From Dermatemys mawii (taxonomy: Eukaryota > Chordata > Testudines > Dermatemydidae): a stretch of DNA of 64,000 bases. This document shows positions 1-11,463 of this stretch, piece after piece (position 1 is the first letter of the stretch; every line of letters starts with the position of its first letter). A program made the translations under genes and the position numbers. The notes below the pieces were generated by a model. The model made no database searches. It was not told the DNA's origin and saw only the letters and a program-made list of their open reading frames with translations. The stretch spans positions 10,984,470-11,048,469 of the forward strand of contig ML677385.1 in the NCBI GenBank assembly GCA_007922305.1, given 5' to 3'.

Positions 1-351
1 TTGCATGACAGTAACTTGCTGACTTCATAACTCTGTAGACCATTCAAAATGAGGTAAATGGTACAGACAAGAACTGTCACCTCCAGTGCACCAACATCTC
101 CCAGATGAAATAAAATCTGCATTGCTTATTTAGTATAACTGAAATGAAATGGTTATAGTAGAACAGGATCAATGGTTTTAAAAACACATTTTTTATACAT
201 ATTTTTGGTTAAATAAAACCTAAGCTATTTATCAGCAGACTATACTGTGACAAATATATTAATTTCTAATATTTAGAAAACCATAAATTACAGATTTTTC
301 AGGGGAGTAATGAGGCTTTTTTGTTTGAAGTATCTACAGGATTAATCTTAC

Positions 352-588
352 CAGAGATAGTATCGTGTTCCCTGAAATGTTCCATCATGTTTTCCCTCTT
401 CGCTGCCCTCCAGTTCTACCCCAAGATACACGTCTTCTCTCCCAAGCAGGTGCCCCAAGTACTTGATTGTTCCTTTACTGATTTTCCCTGCTGGACGGGA
501 GAATTTCACCAGGTTTCCAACTTTCAAGTCTGCAACACTTCTTGGTGCAAATGGTCGTCTTGGTAACACCACTTTACCCACAGGATTC
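352..588 (-). CDS. Exon encoding C-terminal CAP-Gly domain
   Basis: Seen: a 237-bp open exon with a strong acceptor (long T-rich tract, then ACACCAG) at 589-590 and donor GTAAGA at 350-351. It takes two bases from the previous exon and ends two bases into a codon. The peptide has the CAP-Gly hallmarks: LKVGNLVKF at the start, GTIKYLG, a GVELE block, and the signature GKHDGT followed by GTRYY. The final codon is TG plus one base from the next exon. A Cys there would restore the usual end of the domain core (YFxC). Family knowledge: CAP-Gly domains bind the EEY/F tails of alpha-tubulin, EB proteins and CLIPs. This is the most downstream exon in the window, so the rest of the domain and the 3' end lie left of base 1. 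Inferred role: microtubule plus-end or centrosome binding. I do not recognise the gene. Confidence 0.93.
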
Positions 589-1965
589 CTGGTGTTAAAA
601 GAAAAAAAAAAACTTTTTCTAAAAGAGTGAAACTAATTTTAAATTCTGAAGAACTCTGTTTGCTGGCTTCCTTTCAGAGTACCAAATAACTTTGCATTTG
701 TGATCCACTTTGATAAATGCCCTGTGAATTCTGGTTAGCATTCTTACATTTCTTAAAACTTCATTTCTCAACTGCCAATCCAGGGAGAGAGGAATGTTCT
801 GCCCCACCATAGCACAGAGGCAGCTCAGGTAGATTTTTTTTTTTTTTTTTGTATTTTTTTCCTGTTACATTCTTTCACAATAAGGGAATAGGAATGCGTA
901 AGCAGGCCTACTGCACTTCTTGATCACTGCTTGCCTGCATAGTTACTAACCACAGCAAAAATATAATTTGCATCTACACTGAGACTGAGTTGGTGAAAGC
1001 CTAGCACTCAGGACTTATGAACAATGAATCGGACGAAGCACTAGAAATGTATTGTATGGAGTAATCCTATTCTGTCAGGGAATGGAATAGGTGACCTAGT
1101 AAATCTTTTCTCTAATTGTTATGCTTCTCAATTCTTTTGCTTCCTCTCCCTTTCTCCTTTTGGGGCCAGCTGGACCAATTGCAGTGCCAAGAATTTCCCA
1201 TACTCATGAGACTGTGGCTTAACGCTCACTAACCTCATGGGAGCACCATGCCACAATGTAGCCTTAAAACAGATCACCCAGTATTGTGAACCGAATGGAA
1301 CTGGCCCTGTTGAAGTCACCATGACACACAAAAGGATCAAAGGAGAGGTAAGCACTGTGAAAGTTAGGGAATTGGGGATATGAGGGAACTCCTCTGAAGA
1401 CTTTGCAAATGTGGTGATGAGTGATTTTGCCAACTGGCAAAATTCCAGGCTAGCAGAGTCACTCCCATCCTAAGTTAACGCTTCTAACTTCACTTGCCTT
1501 CTCCTTAGGCAGCAGGGGTCTAGCAAGGCATTCCAGATGAGAGGACCTGAACTAAGTATAGCATGGTGGATGTGTACACCAAAATGTCCTGGATAAGTGG
1601 ATCAGAAGTCTAATGTGTCCTGTCAGTATCCTGAAATATTTATGTATGTTCCTCCCTTCAGCATATTCACCATTTCTCTCATTTCCAAAGAGCTAATGTT
1701 CCAGACATCTCCATCTCTTAATGAAGCATCAGCTTAAGTATTTCTCATTGTGCCTGATAAAAACTTAGTGTGCAAACAAACTGCTTTAGTACAGGGGAAC
1801 AGCTTTGGAGTCTGGTTTACACCAAAGCAGAAAATTAAGAAATCCCTTAGCACGTTTTATTGGACAAGATTCTGACTGTAGTTCAAGAATTCTCTAAAAC
1901 TAGGATTGAGGCCTCATTTCCAAATTCAGACTCTCTGGAGAAAAGTGAAGTAGTGAGAAACCATG
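589..1965. other. Intron, nothing recognised
   Basis: Part of the long intron between the CAP-Gly exon and the next exon found upstream in transcription (6986-6816). No coding exon, RNA gene or clear repeat seen; open frames here are short and without domain signal. Confidence 0.5.
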
Positions 1966-2250
1966 GCCTGGTCTATACTGGAGTGGGGGAGGGGGAAGGT
2001 CGATCTAAGTTACACATCATGAATAATGTGGCTGAACTCAACATACTTAGATCTACTTACTGCTGTGTCTTCACTGCAGTAAGTCGACAGCTGATGCTTT
2101 CCCGTCAAATCCGCATGCGCCTCTCACCCTGGGCCCCGGAGTGAACGGGAGAGTGTTCAGCGGTCGATTTATTTCATCTTGACTAGACACAATAAATCAA
2201 CCCCCGCTGGATCGATTGCTGCCTGTTGATCCAGCAGGTAATGTAGAACC
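1966..2250. repeat. Palindrome-containing MITE of turtle type
   Basis: Begins with GGTCTATACTGG and ends with GGTAATGTAGAACC, an imperfect terminal inverted repeat. Inside, around 2164-2199, an imperfect hairpin pairs TCGATTTATT with AATAAATCAA around GACTAGA. CpG-derived steps (GTCGA, CGATCTAA) resemble a repeat I know as very common in turtle genomes. Family assignment is from memory. Confidence 0.6.
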
Positions 2251-2984
2251 GATACAGTTCTTCAAATTCAAAGTGCCTCCATCTATTCCAGTCCTGACAG
2301 ACTCCAATTCCTGTGCAAAGTCTGACTTCCCTTTATAAATATGTTAAGTAAAAGAATGGAAGAGGCCGTTCATTGGGATTGTGGTTTATCAACTGCTTTG
2401 ACTTTGTTACACACAGACCAACCTTACTCAGCCTCGAGCAAAGAAATTGACAGCTTGCGCAAAGCTAAACTACAGACTGCAAATAGATTTTCTTTCTAGG
2501 TCCTTCAAAAATGTATTGGAGTTTAAAGCAGGCAGTTCACACCATGAAGTAACTTATACTAGCACTGAAAACCCAAATGATCATAGTGTAATGTGACATC
2601 TGCACAGCCAGGGTCTTGCACATCTGCAGGAAGGGAGCAAAAGCCACTGGTCTAGGTGAGAAGCAATAATTAGAATACACAATGCTGTACATCTTTTTAT
2701 CAGCCTGAGTGAGGACTGCTGACCTGAGCAGAACAGATGTGGCTCCCAGGAGAAGTGTCAGTTTTGTGATCAATTTCTCATTTTTGTGACTGGAGCTATT
2801 CAAAAAGATCTCTGCATGAAGCCCAATAGAAAGTCTCCTTTATTACTCATGACACACAAGCAATTTAATGACTGATCTCTCTCTGTGTTAGAGGTTGGGT
2901 TTGGATGAATGCCTGCCATCTTTCATTGCATGCCAGAGCACAGAGGTAGTGCTGGGTAATAGCTCTCAGTCCCATGTTTAGTCC

Positions 2985-3106
2985 ATCAGTTCCGGATTTA
3001 TAATCCTGGTTCTGCCTGATTTTGTGTGGCCTTAGGGAAGGCAACAGGCTTCTGCCTTCTCTAAAATGGAGGTGATTACTCTTCCTATCCACAGGGTGTT
3101 ATGAGG
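2985..3106 (+). repeat. MIR/CORE-SINE remnant
   Basis: Matches the order of MIR landmarks: TCCTGGTTCTGCC, then a GTGTGGCCTTAGG block, CTAAAATGGAGGTGATTA, and a GTTATGAGGA end. Old and diverged. Just after it (about 3108-3150) is a fragment of the CCTGATCC/AAGTCAATGGGAG palindromic MITE type. Confidence 0.6.
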
Positions 3107-4367
3107 ACTTGGGCCTGATCCTGAACCCAAGTCAATGGGAGCTTTGTCATAGACTTAAGTGGGCAAAGGATTGGACCCATACTGCATGTCGAACAGCTTG
3201 TGAAAACGTGATGCATCCTGTAAATGCCACATAGGGTATAAAGAACACACTGAGGAGTGCCAGCAAACTGGCTACTGTACTCAGAACAGTTACTCCATGG
3301 GCCACCTGAACCACACCAAGCTAAAATTACCTGCATGGCACAAGGTGAAGAAAACTGATCTCACAAAAGCTTTCCTGGGCAAAGTCCTGGGATGTATTTT
3401 CCTGACAGCAGTTCACAAGGGCCAGGAGCCTGAGCCAAGACTGAAGACGGAATTCTTGTTACATGAGGGCTGGCAACATTTTTTTGCCATCATTCAGTAC
3501 ATGTGCCAGAGGCAGGATTTACATTCACTGATGCATGAATACCAACAACACAGGAGAACTGGCTCCTCCTTTGGGGCTGTATCGGAGAAGGGCAGTTTGA
3601 AATTGTACTAGGAACCCTGTTAATGGAAACTCTGGTGAGGCTACACATCCTTTAGCCAAGCTGCTTACTCAGCCAGTGCTGGCCCCCAGCTGGCTCCCCA
3701 ATGGGCATTCAGTCCAGTATTATTGTTGCAAAAGGAGCTAGCTCTGGAACTTTTGCAGGGATCTGTGGCCATTCTGTGATCCCTGGACCGAACAGGAGCT
3801 AACTCTCATCTCCTCAGAGCTACTGTGTGCCCTGTCAGAGAATTCTGCAAGGCATATCATCCATGTATCAGCCATCAGATCTTTAGCTGTACAAGTTCTT
3901 TGGTCCTATAAGTGCCACACTCTTTCAGCCCCTCCAAGCACCAGGCATAAAATTACAGACTTCCTGAGCGAACAGTCCTGGGCCTCATTGCTCATGGATA
4001 GGTAATTAATATTCTGGAGTTCCGAATGGGAAGTTTGCTGGTATAAGTAGCTGTAAGGTGGGGAGGGGAAGGTAGAAATGATTAGTGGTTTGTGTGTTTT
4101 GCTTCCTATAAGTTAGGAAGCATTTGTACTCAATCATGCCAGTTCCATCCATGTACTGGGGGCTGTATAAAGGCTTGCAAGAAATACTTTATTTTCCAGT
4201 ACATTTCTTACACTTCAAGGGTGGAATCCTGGCACCACTGAAATCAATGGCAAAACTCTCAGAGACTTTATCAGGGCCAGGAGTTCAGCTCAAAAAACGA
4301 TTTCCTGTTTCCATTTGAGGCATACGCATGTGTGCCTTTTTTTGGTATGGTCTCATTACATAAGAAG
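3107..4367. other. Intron, no gene seen
   Basis: Non-coding. One sub-segment (3835-3860) is a 26-base exact match to 6489-6514. A short piece near 4215-4255 resembles the same CAATGGCAAAAC-type MITE interior. Nothing else is supported. Confidence 0.45.
3835..3860 (+). repeat. 26-bp dispersed duplicate, copy 1
   Basis: The 26 bases starting TCAGAGAATTCTGCAAGG recur exactly at 6489-6514, with looser similarity on either side (GTGCCC/GTGGCCC before; ATCTTTAGCT-like/AGGTCTTTGCT after). Family unknown. Confidence 0.7.
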
Positions 4368-4545
4368 GGGACTGGGAGCCAGGACATAGTGTTGTCTTCC
4401 CAACTCTTCCATGGCCCCTACAACCAGGGGTAAGTAATTTCTTGGCCCCTGTATTCTGCAGTTTACCCAGCTGTAGTGAAGTTTTACATTCATTTTACAT
4501 AACAGACTTGCTATGAGGTTTAAATGTTTGAGATGTTCCACTGAA
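4368..4545 (+). repeat. MIR-like SINE remnant
   Basis: Shows GGGAGCCAGGACATAG, a GGGTAAGTAATTTCTTGGCC block, a CTGCAGTTTACCCAGCTGTA block and TTGCTATGAGGTTTAAATG. These are in the order expected for MIR (promoter-distal half). Confidence 0.5.
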
Positions 4546-6815
4546 AGTTCTACAAAGCTATACAGTATTGCTACTGAAGTGTTTTCTACTTAAATCATAT
4601 GGAGGTTGTGAACTTGGAGAATGACTGACTCCAAAAATGTCTGTCTACTTGCAAATGAGTCTTACCACTCTGAGCTTCACATTCTACTGCTGGCAACTTT
4701 TCTGGATATGTTTTACATACAATATCTTCTTGAAAGCTAATGCAATGAACATTCTGTTTGTGTGATAGTGTTGAGTTTTATTGCTACTTTTGTTTAACAT
4801 TTAGACAGATTTTTCTAAAAATCTTTTAACCTAACACTGCATTTTTTGAATGCTATTGCAATTGACTTGATCATATTCTGTAATAGGTGATAGTGATTTT
4901 TCTGTCATGTTGGTTAGGAATAACAGAGTAAGTAACTAAAAACCAAAAGCAAAACTAAATAATAGATTATATTGTTCTGCCAATGGACAATAAATATCAA
5001 AGACATGAATGACTACATCATAAATTTTCTTCATTCTCCTTCCTCCCCGTCACTCCCCAAATAAACAGGCATTTAACTGACAATGAGCTAAAGTCACTGG
5101 TCTAAGATTCCACTGAATTTGACAAGTATAATGAAAACTGCTTATTTTTCCCTAACAGTAATTGTCGGATATTACCTTTAATTTTGTGCTGTTTACAAGA
5201 TCTCCAATACCTTGTTAGTCTTCCCAGACTGAATAAGCATGGAAACGATACTACCCTTTTGCTCTTTGAAGTGATCCTTAGAGAACAAACTGTGTGTGCA
5301 CTGGCACAATGATACAAGTCAGCATGCCCTAGGGTAGCTGGTGCCATCCTGTTTTGGTCTATTGTGCTTCACTGACCTTGGCAGCCAACCCAGTACCCGT
5401 CGCTATATTAAATTATATATAATTAGGCTGAGGGCTTTTTTCTATCTTTTAAAAACCAAAACAAGTATATCTAAAAGTGTCTCTCAAAGAATTGTTTGAT
5501 AACACAATTGATCTACTATGAGGTCATGACTTCAATCCAAACAATGACCTGTTTGGTGGTAATCAAATATCATCATCATCTGATTGCTTATTCCTGGCCT
5601 GTGTGAAATAACTGTTCTGTTCCTAATTAACAGCTGTCCACCTCACAACCACCCCCTTTATCCGATGTTCTGAGTCAAATAACTAAATGGCCCTGGATAC
5701 TCTTCTTCTTGGTCAAGACTAAGTTACGCTGGCTGCTGTGAAACCAGCAATACTCTTTTTAGTTAAGCGAGAACATTTTGATGTATGATGAGGGTACAGT
5801 ACACAAACCAAGTGAGATACAATTTAGTTTTTTCTTGTTTGAAATAATTTTTATGAAAAATATTAGTTAGGACCCTCTGAATGTTTCTCCCTCTTAGAAG
5901 GAGGGCAGATGAGCAAATTCGCGGAAACACCTTGTGGATGAGAATCAAGATGATACCGATGGGCATGAAGAAACATCTACTGTAAGGGGAAGCCTATCTT
6001 GTAAGTGAGCTTCATATTTGGATTCCCCAGTGCCCCTGGGTTCCACAGTAGCCAAAGATCTTTTCAGCTACAATTAACTTGGAAGTTGTGACTTTTCCTG
6101 TCAGAGGTGGACCTCACTGCATTTATCCAAGCTTTTGCCACTGGCTGATGTGCTGCCAGACAGCAGTGGCTCCCTATACAAGGATGCCCATTTGAGAACT
6201 TTAGTAAGTGGGTGCCTGCTTACTTAAAGTGTTTCTAGCATGGTATGTTTTATATAGGTCCTCCGTAGTCTTATACTATATACTTTAGTTATAAAGTAGC
6301 TTCCAGAAACAATTCACGGTGTTGGCTTTTGTAGATCAATACCCTAGTCTTGGGGGATGGCTGATTCTCTTCATGCTCCACCATGGTGATTGAAATAAAC
6401 TTTGTCTAGTGAGAAACTGGAAGCAGGGAGTGTTGAACCCTTGAATCCACTTCACCCATTGGTTTGACAAAGCTACAAGTGTGGCCCATCAGAGAATTCT
6501 GCAAGGCATATCATTACAATTACAGTTAGGTCTTTGCTTGAGGACGGTGACTTAAAATCCTCAGAATTTTAGCTAATGTTTTAACATTGGCTGTTATACA
6601 TGGGAGGCCACTGGCATGTGTGTCGGGAGATTAAGTGCTTTTAACAGTATAGTGACTTAAGAAAATGCCCATACAAGCAGCCCCTCTACCTCACATACCA
6701 TTCCTAATTCCTCAGGAAGTGAGGACAGGAGTGGGAAGCTAGGCCAGTTACACAACACATGCTACTAAGCAGATTTACACACTGATTTCTTTTCACTGAA
6801 AACTGAAAGGGAGAC
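4546..6815. other. Intron, no exon recognised
   Basis: Searched on the minus strand for the exon or exons that might lie between 6816 and 588. A strong acceptor near 5986 (CTTCCCCTTACAG) precedes sequence with no convincing frame, so no exon is called. The 26-bp dispersed repeat copy 2 lies at 6489-6514. Confidence 0.4.
6489..6514 (+). repeat. 26-bp dispersed duplicate, copy 2
   Basis: Exact match to 3835-3860, same orientation, 2.65 kb away in the same intron. Confidence 0.7.
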
Positions 6816-6986
6816 CTTAATTCTACCAGTGCCTGAACATCTGAAATGTTTCCGGATGTGCTCATAATCATCTCTGTGTTATACTGCAGAACATCACCAA
6901 TGCTTCTAAGCATCTTCTGGGAAAGCGGATTAGCGCTAGTCGAGTCTATAGTAGACTTCATGGAGTCTCTTCCTCTTCTTCCTTTC
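6816..6986 (-). CDS. Coding exon upstream of the CAP-Gly exon (3' edge uncertain)
   Basis: Seen: acceptor ATTACCAG at 6987-6988. The first base completes an Arg codon begun in the previous exon (AG|G). The open frame gives a basic start (KGRRGRD), then a Ser/Thr-rich stretch and an acidic-polar part ending GNISDVQAL. Two donors are possible. GTAGAA after 6827 ends in phase 0. GTCTCC after 6816 ends in phase 2, which is the phase the CAP-Gly exon at 588 needs. I chose 6816 because the join is then in frame (giving RNPVGK), but the donor is weak. If 6827 is used, a further exon must exist in the 6.2-kb intron. No domain is recognised; it looks like a flexible linker leading to the CAP-Gly domain. 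Read-through beyond the donor is open for about 40 codons, so the frame alone does not set the edge. Confidence 0.7.
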
Positions 6987-7120
6987 CTGGTAATAGAAAG
7001 TTCTGCTTGGGATAGGGTTTATTTTAGAATAGATCTTTTTAAAAAGGATTAGAAAACTTAATGTCTAGCAAAATTTTCTTGCTTTAAGTTAATTGTGATT
7101 AATGCTTAATTCTAAATTAC

Positions 7121-7280
7121 CTGCTCATGGCATGTTTGCTGCAGGTGTCCATTGCAGAGAGGCTGCCTGTTGTTACTTCTGCATCATGCAGTAGAGAATT
7201 CTGATGATGTGTCCTATTGTGCTGACTGACTGCAGACAAATCGTCATCACACGGTTCTGGGATCTCCTCACATGCACCAT
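7121..7280 (-). CDS. Coding exon, acidic/His-rich linker
   Basis: Seen: acceptor TGCTGCTTTCAAG at 7281-7282 and donor GTAATT after 7121. The 160-bp exon starts in phase 1 (two bases complete an Asp codon) and ends in phase 2. The frame is open for 52 full codons: an acidic start (EEIPEPCDDDLS), a His/Asn-rich middle, and MDTCSKHAMS at the end. Phases match both neighbours (9004-8879 ends in phase 1; 6986 starts in phase 2). The other two frames contain stops. No known domain; probably disordered. It is too short for routine ORF detection and is called from splice sites plus phase. Confidence 0.8.
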
Positions 7281-8878
7281 CTTGAAAGCAGCAATAAAAC
7301 CAGCATGGTCAGAGGGTGCACTGAAGTTGTGCATAGTTCATGGATTTTTCTAAACCGAAGACTAGAAGGGTATCCTCAGAAATTTATGCCAAACTTGGTT
7401 ACAAACGGCAATTTAGTCTTATCTATCTGGAAGTAATATACTCATGCATCAACAAAATGGCTCATAATGATAGATGAACTCCTTCAATACCAGTCCCTGG
7501 TTCAATTCCAGCTTAGGGCAAAAGTGGTTGTCCGCTGACCCACGTGAATTTACCTGTGAACACAATTTAATTTCTAATGGTCATATGTTTGATTTGTCTA
7601 AAAAACTAAATATCCTATCATCACAAGTGGCAGTGTTCTAGGTAGTCTCAAAGGCGGGTCCAAAGGCTACCTGGCCATGAACTGGAGTTGTGCACATACA
7701 CAGAGAGTAGTCCATCTCTAGCACTTTGCTGAAGTACTTTAGGGCAGTGCAGGGAACTTGAACAGCCACTGCTCCTGTCTACTAGTGATGTAGATTCAGC
7801 AGATTCAGTCTCCCGAACCCAAGAGCCAGCGCATTTCACAAGCCCTAACTTTGCATAATTAAAAAAAAAGAGGCTAATATTCTCTGAATTTGGAAATTCC
7901 AGATGACACTTCAAAGCTAAGTAATCTCTAACAGCAGGTGTCCCGTCCCTATTAATCACAGATTCTTTCTTACCTAGCAGCTCATCACCCATGGATCAAT
8001 GCATGTTGGGGGACCTCTGTGTGTAGGTTTTCCAGGAAGGATCAGCCACTGCACCCGCCTTTGAAGGCTTGAGGGAAGGGCAGAGACTGAGCTCCACAAC
8101 CCTGAGGAAGTTGATCCAAAAAATAAATCGATCTGGGGCCGTGCTGCCCAGGAGCCCCAACACCAGAGCTAGTGCAGGGTTGCAAATCTCCCGTGCAGAT
8201 GGGTATGGCCTCCTGCAGCACCCCCTGCTGATCTACAAGATCCCAAGCCATGTATGGTCTCTGGCCTCTTCTATGGGGAGACAAAGATGGTACATCTAAG
8301 AGGATCCTCACAGAGGTGAGGCCCCTCTTGTGGGTTTTTCTTACGGAAAACAGAACTAAATAAATATACTTACAAGAGTTAAAAGATTAGAATTTACTTT
8401 AAAAGCTAAAAGCTTCCTTGATATTATTTGTGCAACACGCTTCCATATCTAAAGTACTTTCAGGGTATCTATCAGTGCAGTATCTGAACCCCAGGGCCTA
8501 CTGTATAGATCAGAGAACATGTTTGGCTGAATATTCACAATAGCAGTTTCTTCAAAAAGAAGCTGTATTGTAATCCCAGCTGAGAAGCAGTGATCATTGT
8601 GATACAAATATTTCCCAAAAATATGAATGAAGAGAAGTCATAATGCTTTGCTTGAATATTAAGACAACAGTAGATTGCATGTGAAAAATGGCAAGATTAT
8701 TTAACCACTAGTAGGTTTCTGACCACAGAATTGACTCTTCTGTTCAGGTAGAATATATCCTGAAATAAAAGTTACTGGAAATTAAAAATTCCATGTAATG
8801 CAGTAGAAAAAAGCATCAATTGACTAGGAGAGAATTTTAACGAACAACTCTAATCAGTATGTAGTTAAAATAGTGTAC
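7281..8878. other. Intron; GC-richer patch at 8.04-8.30 kb unexplained
   Basis: Intron between 8879 and 7280. The segment 8040-8300 is GC-richer than its surroundings and open in several frames on both strands. It has no domain signal or clear terminal repeats, so it is treated as an unidentified repeat. Confidence 0.35.
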
Positions 8879-9004
8879 CTTTTGAATTTCTCTTAGATTC
8901 TTTCTTTAAGCCTGTATCATGGTATCCAGTGATCAGAATCTCCGTAGATTCGCTGTTCGTAGATGCTGAGGAGGCATTGCTTTTAGAATATTCTTGTTGC
9001 CTTT
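8879..9004 (-). CDS. Coding exon, Ser/Asn-rich linker
   Basis: Seen: very strong acceptor (CCTTTTTCTTTCTTTAG) at 9005-9006 and donor GTACAC after 8879, preceded by AAAAG. The 126-bp exon begins in phase 1 and ends in phase 1; two of three frames are closed. The 41 full codons begin RQQEYSKSNASSASTNSE and end with a Lys-rich KKESKRNSK. Phases fit the exon before (10161, phase 1) and after (7280). The composition (Ser, Asn, Lys, Glu) suggests a disordered, possibly phosphorylated linker between the coiled coil and the C-terminal CAP-Gly domain. No family recognised. Confidence 0.8.
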
Positions 9005-10160
9005 CTAAAGAAAGAAAAAGGTTTGTTCATATCAACTTCACCAGCTTTAGATATTGCTGTTAAGATGCAATTACTGTTTTAAGGAGTAAAAAGTCACTGA
9101 GGGTTAACAGCCTTGTACTATGTTGTTTGTAATGGTGTAGTGCCTAGCAGCCACTGTCATGAATGGTGGAGCAGATCTTAGTTTTAAACAGAAAGTAGAA
9201 TTTGATACCACACTAAGAAAAGCAAAACTAAAGTTATGATTATGAACCTGAGGCTTAATAGTAAAATTCCTATTCCATTTATTAATAAAGAAACATACTA
9301 GGCTAAGCAATTTGTTTAAAAGGCTATTTTTTCCCATTCTCTGAGACTGTTACACACATTTTTGCCTATAAATATTTTATTTATTTAATAAATATTTTAT
9401 TTAAATTTGAGCACACTAATGCAGAAAGCAGTGAAACAATAAAAAACAACATACTTAAACTCGCATCAAATCACTTGTATATCAGTGTTTTCTAAACTGG
9501 TGTACAGGACCATATACATTCTTAAGCAATAGTTATACTGTTAGGAACAGCACATAAAAGTGATGAAGGTAAGAAAGCAAAAGAGAAGTCCTTGCTTATC
9601 ACCTCTTATAGACCAAGGCACTTCGGAAGCCCTGCTTATGGGTCATTTAACCTCAACTGCAGAGTGGCTGCCTTAAAAATGTGGGCATGAGGCTAGGAGG
9701 TATTAAACAAATTTTAAAAAGGTGGAAATATTCAAACTGTTCAAGTTACAGAGTCTGAAATGTCTAAGGGAATAGATCTGCTTTGTTTTTAAACGTACTG
9801 CTTATGCCGCCAGTAAGGAAAACACTAACAGTAGTAAAATTGTTCTTCATCAGAGACACAAAATGATAGCTGCACTATCTGGATCCTTTATGTTGGATCC
9901 TCATGTAACTTGTTTCATGCCATAGCCCTGTAATGAGCTGTGCATAGGGAGCCCACACAGCTCATTGCACAAGCATGTTAACCCAGTAAGACCTCAGCTG
10001 GGAAGTTTTTGGAAATACAGCTAAGAATCCCAGTATCACACCTTTATTACTAAAGCACAAGCCAGTGAAGGCCCACTTTTATTTTTATAAATTATAATAT
10101 ATATATATATATAATAAAAATTAATCCCAGCATGGCAATTTCCAACTCAACATCACTTAC
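9005..10160. other. Intron, no repeat or gene recognised
   Basis: AT-rich intron with tandem AATAAATATTTTATTT-like repetition near 9370-9402 and an (AT)n run at 10095-10113. Nothing else supported. Confidence 0.45.
10095..10113. repeat. (AT)n microsatellite
   Basis: Perfect alternating TA run flanked by AT-rich DNA, 50 bases downstream (in transcription) of the 10161 splice donor. Confidence 0.9.
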
Positions 10161-10255
10161 CATCACATGCATGGGGGCTGAGAACTTTGAGTATAGACAC
10201 CATTCTGCTGCTGGGAGTTCCATTCATCTCATCTACTTGTAAACCTCCTTTCCTG
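10161..10255 (-). CDS. Coding exon with tandem TAGCAG acceptor
   Basis: Seen: donor GTAAGT after 10161 (near perfect). The acceptor region TTGCTCTTAGCAG contains two AGs three bases apart. The exon therefore starts at 10255 (giving Gly-Arg-Lys) or 10252 (giving Gly-Lys), both in phase 2. Only one frame is open; its 31 codons run from RKGGLQVDEMNGTPSSR through VSILKVLSPHACD. The exon ends in phase 1, as exon 9004 requires. No domain recognised. Family knowledge: such NAGNAG acceptors commonly give one-residue splice variants. Confidence 0.8.
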
Positions 10256-10862
10256 CTAAGAGCAAAGATATGAGAAAACAATACCCTCTGATTGTTTATT
10301 GCTCCTTAAAGAACATGAGGTGTTATGACCATGATCATTAGATATTTTTTTTATACAACTCATATCAAAACAAAGATTTCCAAAGCTGGTGAAAGCAGAT
10401 GGTATAATTCTCTCCAAGCCCCCATCTTAGTACATCATATCCAAAATGAATTCTGTCATGCTTTTGTTGGTTAAAGCAGATTTTTGACAAGAATGTATAA
10501 TTTATCACATTCTCTGGGCGGGAAATTGAATAAGATACATCTGTTATGTATTTCCACTACTTATTTAGGTAGTAAAAACTGTGCCTATTGAATTGCTCAG
10601 CATAGATGGGCATTCAGTACAAAAACAAAACACAAAAGAGGCTTGTAAAGGCTGGAGTGCAACCTGCTTTTCTGGTAAGGGGGGGAGGAGTAAAGTATGT
10701 ATTTATGATGATACCATTATTTTACACTTCATGCAGCTTTTTCCATGATGTCCAGTGTGACTCATTTCTTCTCATCGTGTACTGCTTGCTTATAGTGTCA
10801 TTCCCTGGCTAGCATAATAAGGATAAGAGGAAAAGGTTACATGTATTACTCCCATGACTTAC

Positions 10863-10944
10863 CCATACTGCACTGATGATAGAATTCTAGCCTGAGAGTC
10901 TTTCTTGCAAAGATCAGTCCATGGAATTAATGTTGTGGTCTGGC
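10863..10944 (-). CDS. Short coding exon after the coiled coil
   Basis: Seen: acceptor with a CCTTTTTTAG tract at 10945-10946 and donor GTAAGT after 10863. The 82-bp exon starts in phase 1 and ends in phase 2, exactly the phases left by 13602-13395 (ends in phase 1) and required by 10255. Its 26 full codons read QTTTLIPWTDLCKKD and then SQARILSSVQY. No domain seen; it marks the end of the coiled coil. The call rests on two good splice sites and a forced phase on both sides. Confidence 0.8.
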
Positions 10945-11455
10945 CTAAAAAAGGGTAATTGAATACAGAGTTTATTTTTTTGCCTACTGTATGTTCATAT
11001 GTCTATTGTTGAATTACCAGCCTTTCACTTCTCAGTTTGTCACTGGGTAGTTTTTAGAGATTCAAAAAGCGCTGGCAAGAAATGGAAATTTTTACATTAA
11101 CAAGACCATTTTCAAATAATAAAAATGAAATGAAAAAATAAATGACTTGATTTCTGAATATTCAAGTTTAAACTTTGTAAAGGAAGGAGGTTTTGACCTT
11201 TGAAGGAGTTGAAACATCTCTTTAATTCCTAAAATGTATCTAAATTCCCATTTTCACCCATGTGCACTATGCTGATCACTGTCTAATGATTGGTTGCTTG
11301 ATTTGTCTTGTTCCTTCCCTTTATCCCTCCAATATAAGCCTTGCTCTTCCTGTTCCTCCCTCTCCTTCCTTTTCCCTTTATATTTGTCTTCCTCTGGAAA
11401 CCTTTTCCTTGACCTTCATTTGCCAGTCGGGCTTCAGTCCTGCCCTTAGGGATGT
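10945..11455. other. Intron, nothing recognised
   Basis: AT-rich then pyrimidine-rich (11330-11400) non-coding DNA up to the hAT insertion. Confidence 0.45.
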
Positions 11456-11463
11456 GTTTAAGG

